Source of the DNA: Candidatus Omnitrophota bacterium
Lineage (GTDB): Bacteria > Omnitrophota > Gorgyraeia > Zapsychrales > Zapsychraceae
NCBI GenBank assembly: GCA_020430005.1
Contig: JAGQKQ010000017.1
Span: 1 to 15,843, forward strand
Direction: 5' to 3'
DNA length: 15,843 nt
This document shows, one piece after another, positions 1 to 6,475 of the stretch. The notes under the pieces are model-generated. The model ran no database searches and was not told where the DNA came from. It saw only the letters and a program-made list of their open reading frames with translations. Numbering within the stretch: position 1 is the stretch's first letter; each line of letters starts with the position of its first letter. Position numbers and translations under genes: made by a program.

Positions 1-1
1 A

Positions 2-235
2 AAAGAATTGGATGCCGCAGAGGTGGAGTCCAGTGTTATCAAAGGAATTCAGATTAAAATTAACGGTTCGCAAAATTTTCAAACTATTGAAATTGATGAA
101 GAATTGCTGAAACCGGAAAATAAAAAACGGTTTGAAGGCGATTTATTACGCAGTTTAAATGCGGCCATAAAAGCATCACAGAATCTGGCTGCCCAGAAAA
201 TGAAGGGAGCTCTTCCGGGATTCCCGGGGATTTAA
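2..235 (+). CDS. ybaB: YbaB/EbfC family nucleoid-associated protein, C-terminal part (5' truncated)
   Basis: The reading frame is open to the left edge and ends at a TAA at 233-235, so only about the last 77 residues of a protein that is usually 100-110 aa are visible. The TTG at 8-10 is internal, not a start, because the preceding codons continue the family pattern. Visible features are the beta-strand segment IKGIQIKINGSQ, the motif IEIDEELLKPENK, and a C-terminal helix (LNAAIKASQNLAAQKMKG) ending in a Gly/Pro-rich tail. This matches the YbaB/EbfC family, small dimeric DNA-binding proteins that coat or bend DNA. YbaB is often found next to dnaX and recR, which would lie off the left edge if present. 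Here it is followed 30 nt later by a small PC4-like gene and then greA. Family assignment is fairly secure; its role here is inferred. Confidence 0.82.
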   Translation, partial: KELDAAEVESSVIKGIQIKINGSQNFQTIEIDEELLKPENKKRFEGDLLRSLNAAIKASQNLAAQKMKGALPGFPGI

Positions 236-265
236 TCCTAATAAAAACCCATTTAAGGAGGACTT

Positions 266-502
266 ATGCCTTACGATAAAGAACTCGATGTTGAAACATT
301 CAAAGAAACTAAAGAATTTGACGGTACACGTATTTCTGTAGGAGTTTTTTCCTACAATGGAAATGCCAAAAAATTACAATTATCCCGCGAAAATCAAAAT
401 GCCAGTGAAGAATGGCGTTTTGCCAAGTTAGGACGTTTAACCAAAGAAGAGGCCCAGGAAGTTGTTCCGGTTATGATGAAGGCCCTCGAGAATATGGATT
501 AA
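266..502 (+). CDS. Small protein, possibly PC4/p15-like single-stranded DNA-binding
   Basis: A 78-aa protein with an excellent Shine-Dalgarno (AAGGAGG, 255-261) five bases before its ATG. I do not recognise it firmly. After an acidic N-terminus (residues 1-20) it shows likely beta-strands at about 21-30 (TRISVGVFSY), 35-42 (KKLQLSRE) and 50-58 (WRFAKLGRL), then an amphipathic helix at 59-76. Several beta-strands followed by one helix, with scattered Lys/Arg and the KLGRLT turn, recall the PC4/p15 transcriptional coactivator fold, whose bacterial members bind single-stranded nucleic acid. It lies between ybaB and greA with short spacers (30 and 31 nt), so it is probably cotranscribed with nucleoid and transcription factors, which fits this idea. 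Cysteines, signal peptide and membrane segment are absent. The PC4 link rests on pattern only and could be wrong. Confidence 0.72.
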   Translation: MPYDKELDVETFKETKEFDGTRISVGVFSYNGNAKKLQLSRENQNASEEWRFAKLGRLTKEEAQEVVPVMMKALENMD

Positions 503-533
503 ACGCGAAGACGTTTTTTAAGAAGGAGTCAGT

Positions 534-1007
534 ATGGATCATGTTTATTTGACGCGCGCAGGTTCTCAGAAACTTTTTGACGAGCTGGACGCGTTAAAAT
601 CTGAACGGCTAAAGATTTCCAGGGCGATTGAAGAAGCGCGTTTACAAGGGGACTTATCCGAAAACGCGGAATATGACGCGGCCAAAGAAGCACAGGGGTA
701 CAATGAAGCGCGCATTGCCGATTTGGAATCAAAGTTGTCCAAAGTCAAAATTATTGAAGATGAAAATATTCCTGGCGATAAAATCTATATCGGTGCTTTT
801 GTCACATTACAAGATTTAGATACGGATGAGGAAATCACTTATCAAATGGTTTCCCCGGAAGAAGCCAGCTACGAAGATAACAAACTTTCCATCCTCGCGC
901 CTATCGGAAAAGGTTTGTTGGGACATGCCGAGGGAGAAGAGTTGGCTATTCAAGTTCCGGCCGGCACACTGAATTACAAAGTTTTAAAAATTAAGCGGCC
1001 TAAATAA
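534..1007 (+). CDS. greA: Transcription elongation factor GreA
   Basis: A 157-aa protein of standard GreA length. GreA enters the secondary channel of backtracked RNA polymerase and stimulates cleavage of the extruded RNA 3' end. Residues 1-75 form the antiparallel coiled coil; the signature ARLQGDLSENAEYDAAKEAQ at 35-54 places the acidic tip residues at D40 and E43, the positions needed for metal-assisted cleavage. Residues about 80-157 form the FKBP-like domain, ending in the typical sequence of a PIGKGLLGH segment and a VPAGTLNYKVLKI strand. The start is fixed by AAGGAG at 523-528, five bases before ATG. It is the last gene of the left plus-strand block and is followed within six bases by a strong hairpin. 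Nothing is missing or odd. Confidence 0.97.
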   Translation: MDHVYLTRAGSQKLFDELDALKSERLKISRAIEEARLQGDLSENAEYDAAKEAQGYNEARIADLESKLSKVKIIEDENIPGDKIYIGAFVTLQDLDTDEEITYQMVSPEEASYEDNKLSILAPIGKGLLGHAEGEELAIQVPAGTLNYKVLKIKRPK

Positions 1008-1012
1008 TCTGC

Positions 1013-1043
1013 GGGAGATAATTCAGCTTATGAGTTATCTCCC
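1013..1043. terminator. Hairpin between convergent genes, likely bidirectional terminator
   Basis: An inverted repeat with arms 1013-1025 (GGGAGATAATTCA) and 1031-1043 (TGAGTTATCTCCC) and a 5-nt loop (GCTTA). The plus-strand transcript forms a 13-bp stem with one G-U pair; the minus-strand transcript has one A-C mismatch at that place. The plus side is followed by TCTTTAT, and the minus side reads into GCAGATTATTTA, so both tails are only moderately U-rich. It starts six bases after the greA stop. The stop codon of the convergent minus-strand gene (1028-1030) lies in the loop. Confidence 0.75.
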
Positions 1044-2437
1044 TCTTTATCCAGCCACAACGATCCAAATCCCCAAAATAAAGTCGCTGGTAAAATAGCG
1101 AAGAGAATCCGGTGCAGTGTCACCTGCAGCCACCAGCCGATTTCAAAATAAACATTCAGAAAATAATAAAACGTTACGATGGCCATGTAACTTGCCAGGA
1201 ATAAAGGAACGATAATGGTTCGCTTGTCAAAGGCCCGTTTCCAGTTCAATATAAGAATGATAACCAGGGCAATCCACCATCCTCGCCATTTTGGGTCAGC
1301 TAGTATATCGAATTTTAGAATATGCGTATGGACTAAAAGATTCCAGATGGGGGCGGTCATTTCGACAAGATAAAAGCTAAAAATCATTTTGACACGCGGC
1401 AATAGTGTCGCGTTGGGGGAAGAAAGCGCATTAATGAAAGTGATATTATCCGGGGCATAGAACAAGGTGAAAATCAGAGTAGGAAGGCCGCCAATAATGG
1501 CGCCGATACATAAATGTTTGCATAATATCCAGCGCATGTTTTTTTCTGTAAAGAAGAGAAAGTAAATCAGCGCCCATCCACCGATCAGAACAGCCGCGAT
1601 CAAACCTTCATTCTTAGCAAAACTTAAAAAGCCTAAAAAGAGTCCGCCCAAAAAGGCAAAGCCTTTATTTTTTTCTGTTCCAGAAAAAATAAGGCATACT
1701 AAACCGGCCAACAGATAAAATCCTAAAACATTATCGCTGTACTGACTGTAGGATAGTTTGTGAAAAAGCGGCAGAGTTAAAAGAAAAATAGTGGGAATCA
1801 GGCTGTAATATGATCTCGTGAGACGTTTGAGTCCGGTAAAGAGGAGACCGACAGATAATAATGAAAAAATAAAAGATGTTAAGGTCGGAATCAAAAGGGC
1901 GGCAGACTTCTGAAAACACCACCCCCAAACATTAATCAGCGGAAGAAAAAGAGGATAATGCGGGCTGGAGCGCCAAAGAATTGGATTGAACATATCACGC
2001 CAATGTTCTCCGCCGTAATATAAGAAGCGGGCCTTAAGGTTCCACGTCGACCATGCGTCCCAACCGCCATGAGCGTAAAAATTGGATTGATACCACAGCG
2101 GGATAGAAAGAAACAGAAAAAGTCCTAACGGCCATAACGATAACACACGCTGTTGATTAATGTCTATGACGGGAATCTTTTGTTTTTTTCGGTTTATGAA
2201 ATCCAGTAATACAAGAACAGCCAGGACAACGATATGAATAATAATAACAAAAGGACGGTTGAGCTGATTAAAAACCAAGAAACTTAAAAACGTCAGATGA
2301 GAACTGATTCCCAGTCCCGTCCCGGCGGCCAAAACACCGCTGAGGAATAAAGACGACGAATACTCTTTTAAGATAAGACGAACCAACGCCAAGCCGCATA
2401 AGAATGATATTAAGTAAGGAATCGCGGCAAAAATCAT
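1028..2437 (-). CDS. Multi-span GT-C-like membrane glycosyltransferase (cassette copy 2)
   Basis: A 469-aa, very hydrophobic protein with roughly ten or more predicted membrane spans. The loop at about 118-167 carries GWDAW (125-129), WNLK (132-135), R137 and SPHYPLFLPL (158-167). A first extracytoplasmic loop with an acidic residue followed by a P-rich LP segment is the layout of GT-C glycosyltransferases (GT39/GT83, ArnT and PMT relatives), which use polyprenyl-linked sugars; D127 would be the candidate catalytic acid. It is clearly paralogous to the 2870-4228 gene: both have the N-terminal GLGxSxxLTFL segment, the WDAW loop, the AFVKNEGL / SFAKNEGL segment and a C-terminal W(W)L-T/S-L-RILF segment. 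Its ATG overlaps the TGA of the upstream small gene (ATGA, 2434-2437), indicating coupling. The C-terminus is encoded inside a terminator hairpin. Donor and acceptor are unknown. Confidence 0.85.
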   Translation of the reverse strand: MIFAAIPYLISFLCGLALVRLILKEYSSSLFLSGVLAAGTGLGISSHLTFLSFLVFNQLNRPFVIIIHIVVLAVLVLLDFINRKKQKIPVIDINQQRVLSLWPLGLFLFLSIPLWYQSNFYAHGGWDAWSTWNLKARFLYYGGEHWRDMFNPILWRSSPHYPLFLPLINVWGWCFQKSAALLIPTLTSFIFSLLSVGLLFTGLKRLTRSYYSLIPTIFLLTLPLFHKLSYSQYSDNVLGFYLLAGLVCLIFSGTEKNKGFAFLGGLFLGFLSFAKNEGLIAAVLIGGWALIYFLFFTEKNMRWILCKHLCIGAIIGGLPTLIFTLFYAPDNITFINALSSPNATLLPRVKMIFSFYLVEMTAPIWNLLVHTHILKFDILADPKWRGWWIALVIILILNWKRAFDKRTIIVPLFLASYMAIVTFYYFLNVYFEIGWWLQVTLHRILFAILPATLFWGFGSLWLDKEGDNS

Positions 2438-2877
2438 CGGTAATTTACCCTTTCCGTTAAAACAACGCCTTGATTATTTCCGCGTACCGGAACGGCATTG
2501 ATTTCCTTCATTTTCTTTAACGCGTTCTGGGGATTCTTGCAAAACATTAAAACGTATCGGTACTCAACGCTGGTATCATCGACAATCACCGGTGCCAGCA
2601 TGTATTGCGCGTGAGCCAGATCTTTACTATTACGGTCTTGAGACAAATTCATGTCTGTGTAAAAACCAATAATGCGTTCTCCTTTTATGAATTCATCCAG
2701 CCCGGCAAAACGGAATCCTATATTCTGCTGGTCGACAATTTTCTTATATTGACGGACAACTTTCAGCGCGCCATAAAGTCCGTAAATATTTAAGGCAATG
2801 AGGAGAATAAAAACAATGATGATAATTTTCGGGAATAGATTTTGCGCACAAAAGTTTTTAATCATTTTTTCAAACAT
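2434..2877 (-). CDS. Small single-span membrane protein partnered with GT-C gene (copy 2)
   Basis: A 147-aa protein when started at the ATG at 2877, which overlaps the upstream stop by 8 nt. The frame could also begin at 2925 (163 aa, 56-nt overlap) or 2865; I prefer 2877 because the overlap is shortest while keeping the whole N-terminal region, and a GGGG-containing stretch lies just upstream. A short cytoplasmic N-terminus is followed by one membrane span (KIIIIVFILLIALNIYGLYG). The rest should be extracytoplasmic, with the segments IGFYTDMN, AHAQYMLAPVIVDD and NNQGVVL. These align with GYITDLS, LQAQYYLAP and NEYGQAL in the 4225-4638 protein, so the two are paralogues. I know no assigned function. 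Coupling to a GT-C gene in both copies suggests an accessory subunit or regulator of that enzyme. Confidence 0.78.
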   Translation of the reverse strand: MFEKMIKNFCAQNLFPKIIIIVFILLIALNIYGLYGALKVVRQYKKIVDQQNIGFRFAGLDEFIKGERIIGFYTDMNLSQDRNSKDLAHAQYMLAPVIVDDTSVEYRYVLMFCKNPQNALKKMKEINAVPVRGNNQGVVLTERVNYR

Positions 2878-4228
2878 GAGCACCCCGTTGTTTAGAGTAA
2901 TGAAGGTGAACACCGAAAAAGACAAGGGCCGGCAGAAGGGAAAACAGGATGCGGCTTAACGATGTTTCCAGCCACCAAGATAAATCTGCTTTCCCATTGA
3001 GCACGTAAATACACACTATCGCCGAACTGTAGATGATGAAAAAAATACTCAAGATGATATTTTCCCGATTAAACGCGCGCCAAATTCTGGAAATCAGCAG
3101 AGCCAGGACAACAATCCACATATAACACCATTTTTCATGGAAGATTTCCGTTATCACCGCATTATACAAAATTTGAAAACGTTCTGCGGTAAAATTTGAT
3201 GTGTTTATGTTAGGAAGAATATCGTCATTGGGAGGAGCGATAAACACTTTAAAGATCAGTACAGGGATAAAGGTGATTAAGAATGTAAACAGCAGGTGTT
3301 TGACCGCTGATTTTCCAACACGATTGTTTTTATCAATCAAAATATAAACTGAGACAACAAACATCAGAATAAGCGCCATCAAAAGGCCCTCATTCTTGAC
3401 AAAAGCCGTTAATCCGAGGGACAGGCCAAGTATGTTCAGCCAGCTCGCGTCTTTTGTTTTCTGGAACATGGTTATGAAATAAAGGTTAATGAGAAGAAAG
3501 AACGCGATCAAACTGTCGGCGTATTGAAAAGTGCCCAGGTATAAATAAGATGGTGTGGTGAACATGATTAACCCCATGAGAAAGGGAAAAGAAAATTTTC
3601 TAATTTGATAAAGTGTGCAGCACAAGAAACCTCCGCATCCGATGACAAAAATAATGTTGGTAACCATTGGAATCGGATGGAGATTATCGGCGGAAAAACA
3701 ATAAATCCAGGTATTGATAAAAGGGAGTAATAAAGGATAATCCGGATGAGTATGATAGTGGAGATCGGTAAAAATAAGATTCCATGAATCACTGACAATG
3801 AGAAAACGGGTTTTTAAATTCCAGATCGCCCAAGCGTCCCACTCTCCATAGGGATGTGTGAGGGCAATAACATACGCGACACCCACAATAAAAACTCCTA
3901 ATAAAATATAAAGAAAATGAAACCAGCGGAATTTTGTCCACGGTAACCAGTCAGTGATAGGAATAATGGTTTTCTGAATATAAAGGTTTCGGTTAAAGAA
4001 TAAAAAGATAATGATTGCACTAATATTGACTAGAATAATCACCGGACGGTGAAAAGAATCCAGAACAACAAAAGTCAAGAATGTTAATAGCGCGGACAAC
4101 CCCAGGCCGCTCACGAGGGCTAATAGTGCGGCCGCGCATGGATGAAGCAGGCGGACGTTTTCTTTTAAACATCGATCCAGTGTTAAGCGTCCCAGCAAAA
4201 ATGACAGGAAATATCCAATCGTAATCAT
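2870..4228 (-). CDS. Multi-span GT-C-like membrane glycosyltransferase (cassette copy 1)
   Basis: A 452-aa polytopic membrane protein, paralogue of the 1028-2437 product. The key loop has EWDAW (129-133), WNLK (136-139), R141 and HPDYPLLLP (161-169), the same spacing as in copy 2. Other shared segments are GLGLSALLTFL near residue 41 and AFVKNEGLLMAL in the middle; the C-terminus ends with WWLETSLSRILFSLLPALVF. By analogy with GT-C enzymes, sugar transfer would take place on the outer face of the cytoplasmic membrane with D131 as candidate catalytic acid; this is inference. The ATG overlaps the preceding small gene by four bases (4225-4228). The two copies have diverged substantially between these motifs, so this is not a recent duplication, and they may serve different donors or acceptors. 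GT39-like annotation is likely in databases. Confidence 0.85.
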   Translation of the reverse strand: MITIGYFLSFLLGRLTLDRCLKENVRLLHPCAAALLALVSGLGLSALLTFLTFVVLDSFHRPVIILVNISAIIIFLFFNRNLYIQKTIIPITDWLPWTKFRWFHFLYILLGVFIVGVAYVIALTHPYGEWDAWAIWNLKTRFLIVSDSWNLIFTDLHYHTHPDYPLLLPFINTWIYCFSADNLHPIPMVTNIIFVIGCGGFLCCTLYQIRKFSFPFLMGLIMFTTPSYLYLGTFQYADSLIAFFLLINLYFITMFQKTKDASWLNILGLSLGLTAFVKNEGLLMALILMFVVSVYILIDKNNRVGKSAVKHLLFTFLITFIPVLIFKVFIAPPNDDILPNINTSNFTAERFQILYNAVITEIFHEKWCYMWIVVLALLISRIWRAFNRENIILSIFFIIYSSAIVCIYVLNGKADLSWWLETSLSRILFSLLPALVFFGVHLHYSKQRGAHV

Positions 4229-4638
4229 GGAGCGGGCCTTTTCATCAGCGCTTGGCCATACTCATTATTGGCCAGTCTTCTGGCTTTTGTTTCTTTAATT
4301 GTGCGGATGATGAAATCCGTATTTTTGGAATCGATTATAAAATAAGGGTAATTAATATCCTCAAGTTCTAAAATTGTTGGTGCCAGATAATATTGAGCTT
4401 GAAGATAAGCCCCATCATTGCTTTCCCGATTAACACTAAGGTCTGTGATATAGCCGGCCTTTTCCACGCCTTTAAGGTGAGGCAGGAAGGTGTGAAATTG
4501 ATACCCCGGTTCATAATAAACTTCATTTAAGACCTTTTGGCGGGACATAATAAACACAAAGAGATATTTAATGTTGTTGGCAACCAACAGAAGACAAATC
4601 AGGCTTAAAAGACTATGTAATGACAGGAATTTTTTCAT
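4225..4638 (-). CDS. Small single-span membrane protein partnered with GT-C gene (copy 1)
   Basis: A 137-aa protein with one N-terminal membrane span (about residues 8-31) and a predicted extracytoplasmic domain. Conserved points shared with the 2434-2877 product are GYITDLS, a run of charged and small residues, LQAQYYLAPTIL and a late N-x-x-G motif. The spacing between these motifs is nearly identical in the two proteins. It is the first gene of the minus-strand block, and its TGA overlaps the ATG of the GT-C gene. No clear Shine-Dalgarno precedes the ATG at 4638; a start at residue 32 would remove the span and is less likely. A plausible promoter lies at 4670-4698. The function is unrecognised. 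It could be a chaperone, a substrate-presenting subunit or a sensor for its partner, but nothing in the sequence decides between these. Confidence 0.8.
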   Translation of the reverse strand: MKKFLSLHSLLSLICLLLVANNIKYLFVFIMSRQKVLNEVYYEPGYQFHTFLPHLKGVEKAGYITDLSVNRESNDGAYLQAQYYLAPTILELEDINYPYFIIDSKNTDFIIRTIKETKARRLANNEYGQALMKRPAP

Positions 4639-4669
4639 GGATAAAGATTATGCGTTTGTGATGGTTATC

Positions 4670-4698
4670 ATTTTACCTGTCCTTTGGATTTGGAACAA
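4670..4698 (-). promoter_or_regulatory. Candidate sigma-70-like promoter for the minus-strand cassette block
   Basis: Read on the minus strand: TTGTTC (4698-4693), a 17-nt spacer, then TAAAAT (4675-4670). The -10 matches five of six consensus bases and the -35 matches three. The implied transcript would begin about 25 nt before the ATG at 4638. AT-rich DNA gives such matches by chance, so this is tentative. Confidence 0.33.
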
Positions 4699-4816
4699 GC
4701 ATAAAACATACATTTCTGGATATTTATGGCATTTTTTGTATAAAATGGGTGTCGGAACTCCTGAAAATTCCCTATAAAGGTTCGGGGGAAAGCCAAATAA
4801 AATCTTCCGTATAAAA

Positions 4817-4845
4817 TTGATTATCGGTATAATAAATAATATTAT
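4817..4845 (+). promoter_or_regulatory. Candidate sigma-70-like promoter for the sugar-biosynthesis operon
   Basis: TTGATT (4817-4822), 17-nt spacer, TATTAT (4840-4845): four and five matches to the consensus hexamers. It would give a leader of about 44 nt before the TTG start at 4896. Two exact TATAAT hexamers lie nearby at 4828-4833 and 4851-4856 but lack good -35 partners. The whole spacer is AT-rich, so chance matches are possible. Confidence 0.4.
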
Positions 4846-4895
4846 TATGTTATAATCTTCATTCAAATAGTCAATCTACGTAGAAGGAGCTTACA

Positions 4896-5912
4896 TTGGT
4901 CAATATTGGTATTATCGGTTGCGGGCATTGGGGGCCTAACCATATCCGTATATTTTCCCATCTTCCAAATTCTAAAGTATTGATGTGCGCTGATTTAGAT
5001 GAAAATCGACTTCAGTCGCTGAAGAAAACATTTCTTAATATTGAAATTACAACACAATATCAGGATATTCTGAAAAACCCTCAGATTGATGCGGTGTGTA
5101 TCGCCTCTCCAACAGATCTTCATTATCAAATGGCGAAAGAGGCGTTGGAGTGCGGAAAGCATGTGTTGTGTGAAAAACCGCTGGCTTTAAAGGCGGGAGA
5201 ATGTTTGGAGTTACAAAAGCTGGCTGAACAGAAAAAGAAAATCCTGATGGTCGGGCATGTGTTTCTGTTTAACAGCGGGATCACATGGCTTAAGAACTAT
5301 ATTGAATCCGGAGAAATGGGAAAGATTTATTATGCGTACGCCACACGGACCAATTTAGGACCGTTCCGTTACGATGTAAATGCGATGTGGGACTTGGCGC
5401 CTCATGACATTTCCATCTTTAATTATTTATTCAACAGTATGCCGATTAATGTTTCCGCGCGCGGACAAAAATCATTAGATACGTCACAGGAAGATTTGGC
5501 CTTCGCGACAATGGAGTATCCTGAAAAAATTATTGCGCATGTGCACGTGTCATGGCTGGACCCTAAAAAAGTCCGGCAAATGACTATCGTCGGGGAAAAG
5601 AAAATGGTGATTTGGGACGACCTGGACAATGTCGGCCCGATTAAACTGTACGATAAACATGTTGAGAAGACCTCGGTATTTTATGAAACCTATGGAGAGT
5701 TTCAGCTGCTTTCAAAAGAAGGCAGTATCACTATCCCTAAAATTTCCCCCAGCGAACCTTTAAAGAATCAGGGACAATATTTTGTCGATTGTATTGAAAA
5801 GAATAAACAGCCGGACATCGCTGATGCCCAAAAAGGAACCGATGTCGTAAAAACATTACAGGCGATTCAGGATTCAATGAATCAGAATGGAACCTGTGTC
5901 GGTTTATCATAG
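4896..5912 (+). CDS. Gfo/Idh/MocA family NAD(P)-dependent sugar dehydrogenase (WbpB/WlbA-like)
   Basis: A 338-aa oxidoreductase. The N-terminal Rossmann fold begins at once with GIIGCGHWG (5-13), and the family signature CEKPL contains K94, the usual catalytic lysine. The C-terminal alpha/beta domain has MWDLAPHDISIFNYL with H170, the usual active-site histidine region. Relatives oxidise a sugar hydroxyl; WbpB and WlbA make the 3-keto form of UDP-GlcNAcA. Being followed directly by a WbpD-type acetyltransferase supports that pathway, but the aminotransferase and the 6-dehydrogenase that would complete it are not in the window, so the substrate is unproven. The start is TTG at 4896, chosen because AGAAGGAG (4882-4889) sits six bases upstream, no ATG is near, and the Rossmann motif begins three residues later. 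An eight-base gap separates it from the next gene. Confidence 0.9.
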   Translation: MVNIGIIGCGHWGPNHIRIFSHLPNSKVLMCADLDENRLQSLKKTFLNIEITTQYQDILKNPQIDAVCIASPTDLHYQMAKEALECGKHVLCEKPLALKAGECLELQKLAEQKKKILMVGHVFLFNSGITWLKNYIESGEMGKIYYAYATRTNLGPFRYDVNAMWDLAPHDISIFNYLFNSMPINVSARGQKSLDTSQEDLAFATMEYPEKIIAHVHVSWLDPKKVRQMTIVGEKKMVIWDDLDNVGPIKLYDKHVEKTSVFYETYGEFQLLSKEGSITIPKISPSEPLKNQGQYFVDCIEKNKQPDIADAQKGTDVVKTLQAIQDSMNQNGTCVGLS

Positions 5913-5920
5913 GAGACGTT

Positions 5921-6475
5921 ATGGGATATTTTAAACACGAGCGGGCTATGGTTCATGAGGGCGCTCAGATCGGAGAAGGGACACGTATCTGGGCCAATAC
6001 GAATATTCAGAACGGAGCCATTATCGGTAAGAATTGTAATATCTGTGACGGTACCTTTGTCGAAAAAGGCGCGGTCATCGGTAATAATGTAACAATTAAG
6101 CATTATGTTTCTGTTTTTGACGGGATCACGATTGAAGACGATGTCTTTATCGGATCAAACATAGCGTTTATCAATGATCGTTTTCCCCGCAGTAATAATG
6201 GCGGAAACTGGACGTTAGAAAAAGTAACCGTTAAAAAAGGGGCGACAATCGGAACCAATGCGGTCATTATGTGTGGTATTACAATTGGGGAATATGCCAT
6301 GATCGGAGCGGGCAGTGTGGTTTGTAAAGATGTAAAACGGCATGAACTGGTTGTTGGGAATCCGGGAAAAGTCATTGGATATGTCGCTAAAAACGGAAAA
6401 CGTCTTGATAATGACTTGGTCGATACAGAAGGTAACCGTTATCAAATTGGAAAAGACGGGCTTGAAATGTTATGA
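5921..6475 (+). CDS. Left-handed beta-helix N-acetyltransferase (WbpD/WlbB-like)
   Basis: A 184-aa protein made largely of hexapeptide repeats (for example IGEGTRIWANTNI, IGKNCNICDGTFV, IGNNVTIKHYVSV), the trimeric left-handed beta-helix fold that uses acetyl-CoA. The insert FINDRFPRS near residues 84-92 matches the loop typical of WbpD/WlbB, which acetylate the 3-amino group of UDP-2-acetamido-3-amino-2,3-dideoxy-glucuronate. The late segment ELVVGNPGKVIGYV is standard for sugar acetyltransferases of this class. The start is supported by AGGAG at 5911-5915, which overlaps the upstream stop codon. The gene overlaps the glycosyltransferase gene downstream by four bases (ATGA). Family membership is strong; the exact substrate depends on the missing aminotransferase step. 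Confidence 0.9.
   Translation: MGYFKHERAMVHEGAQIGEGTRIWANTNIQNGAIIGKNCNICDGTFVEKGAVIGNNVTIKHYVSVFDGITIEDDVFIGSNIAFINDRFPRSNNGGNWTLEKVTVKKGATIGTNAVIMCGITIGEYAMIGAGSVVCKDVKRHELVVGNPGKVIGYVAKNGKRLDNDLVDTEGNRYQIGKDGLEML

Noticed and set aside
2877..2925. Extended start of the second small cassette protein at 2925
   Set aside because: It would add a 56-nt overlap and 16 residues without counterpart in the paralogue; the ATG at 2877 is more consistent, though not proven.
4571..4777. Plus-strand open frame across the divergent spacer (68 aa)
   Set aside because: It overlaps the start of the minus-strand small membrane gene, has no recognisable domain, and its hydrophobic content is explained by AT-rich DNA.
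4648..4866. Minus-strand open frame in the AT-rich spacer (72 aa)
   Set aside because: It covers the promoter-like sequences of both flanking operons and shows no domain; its Ile/Phe-rich composition is expected from the base composition.
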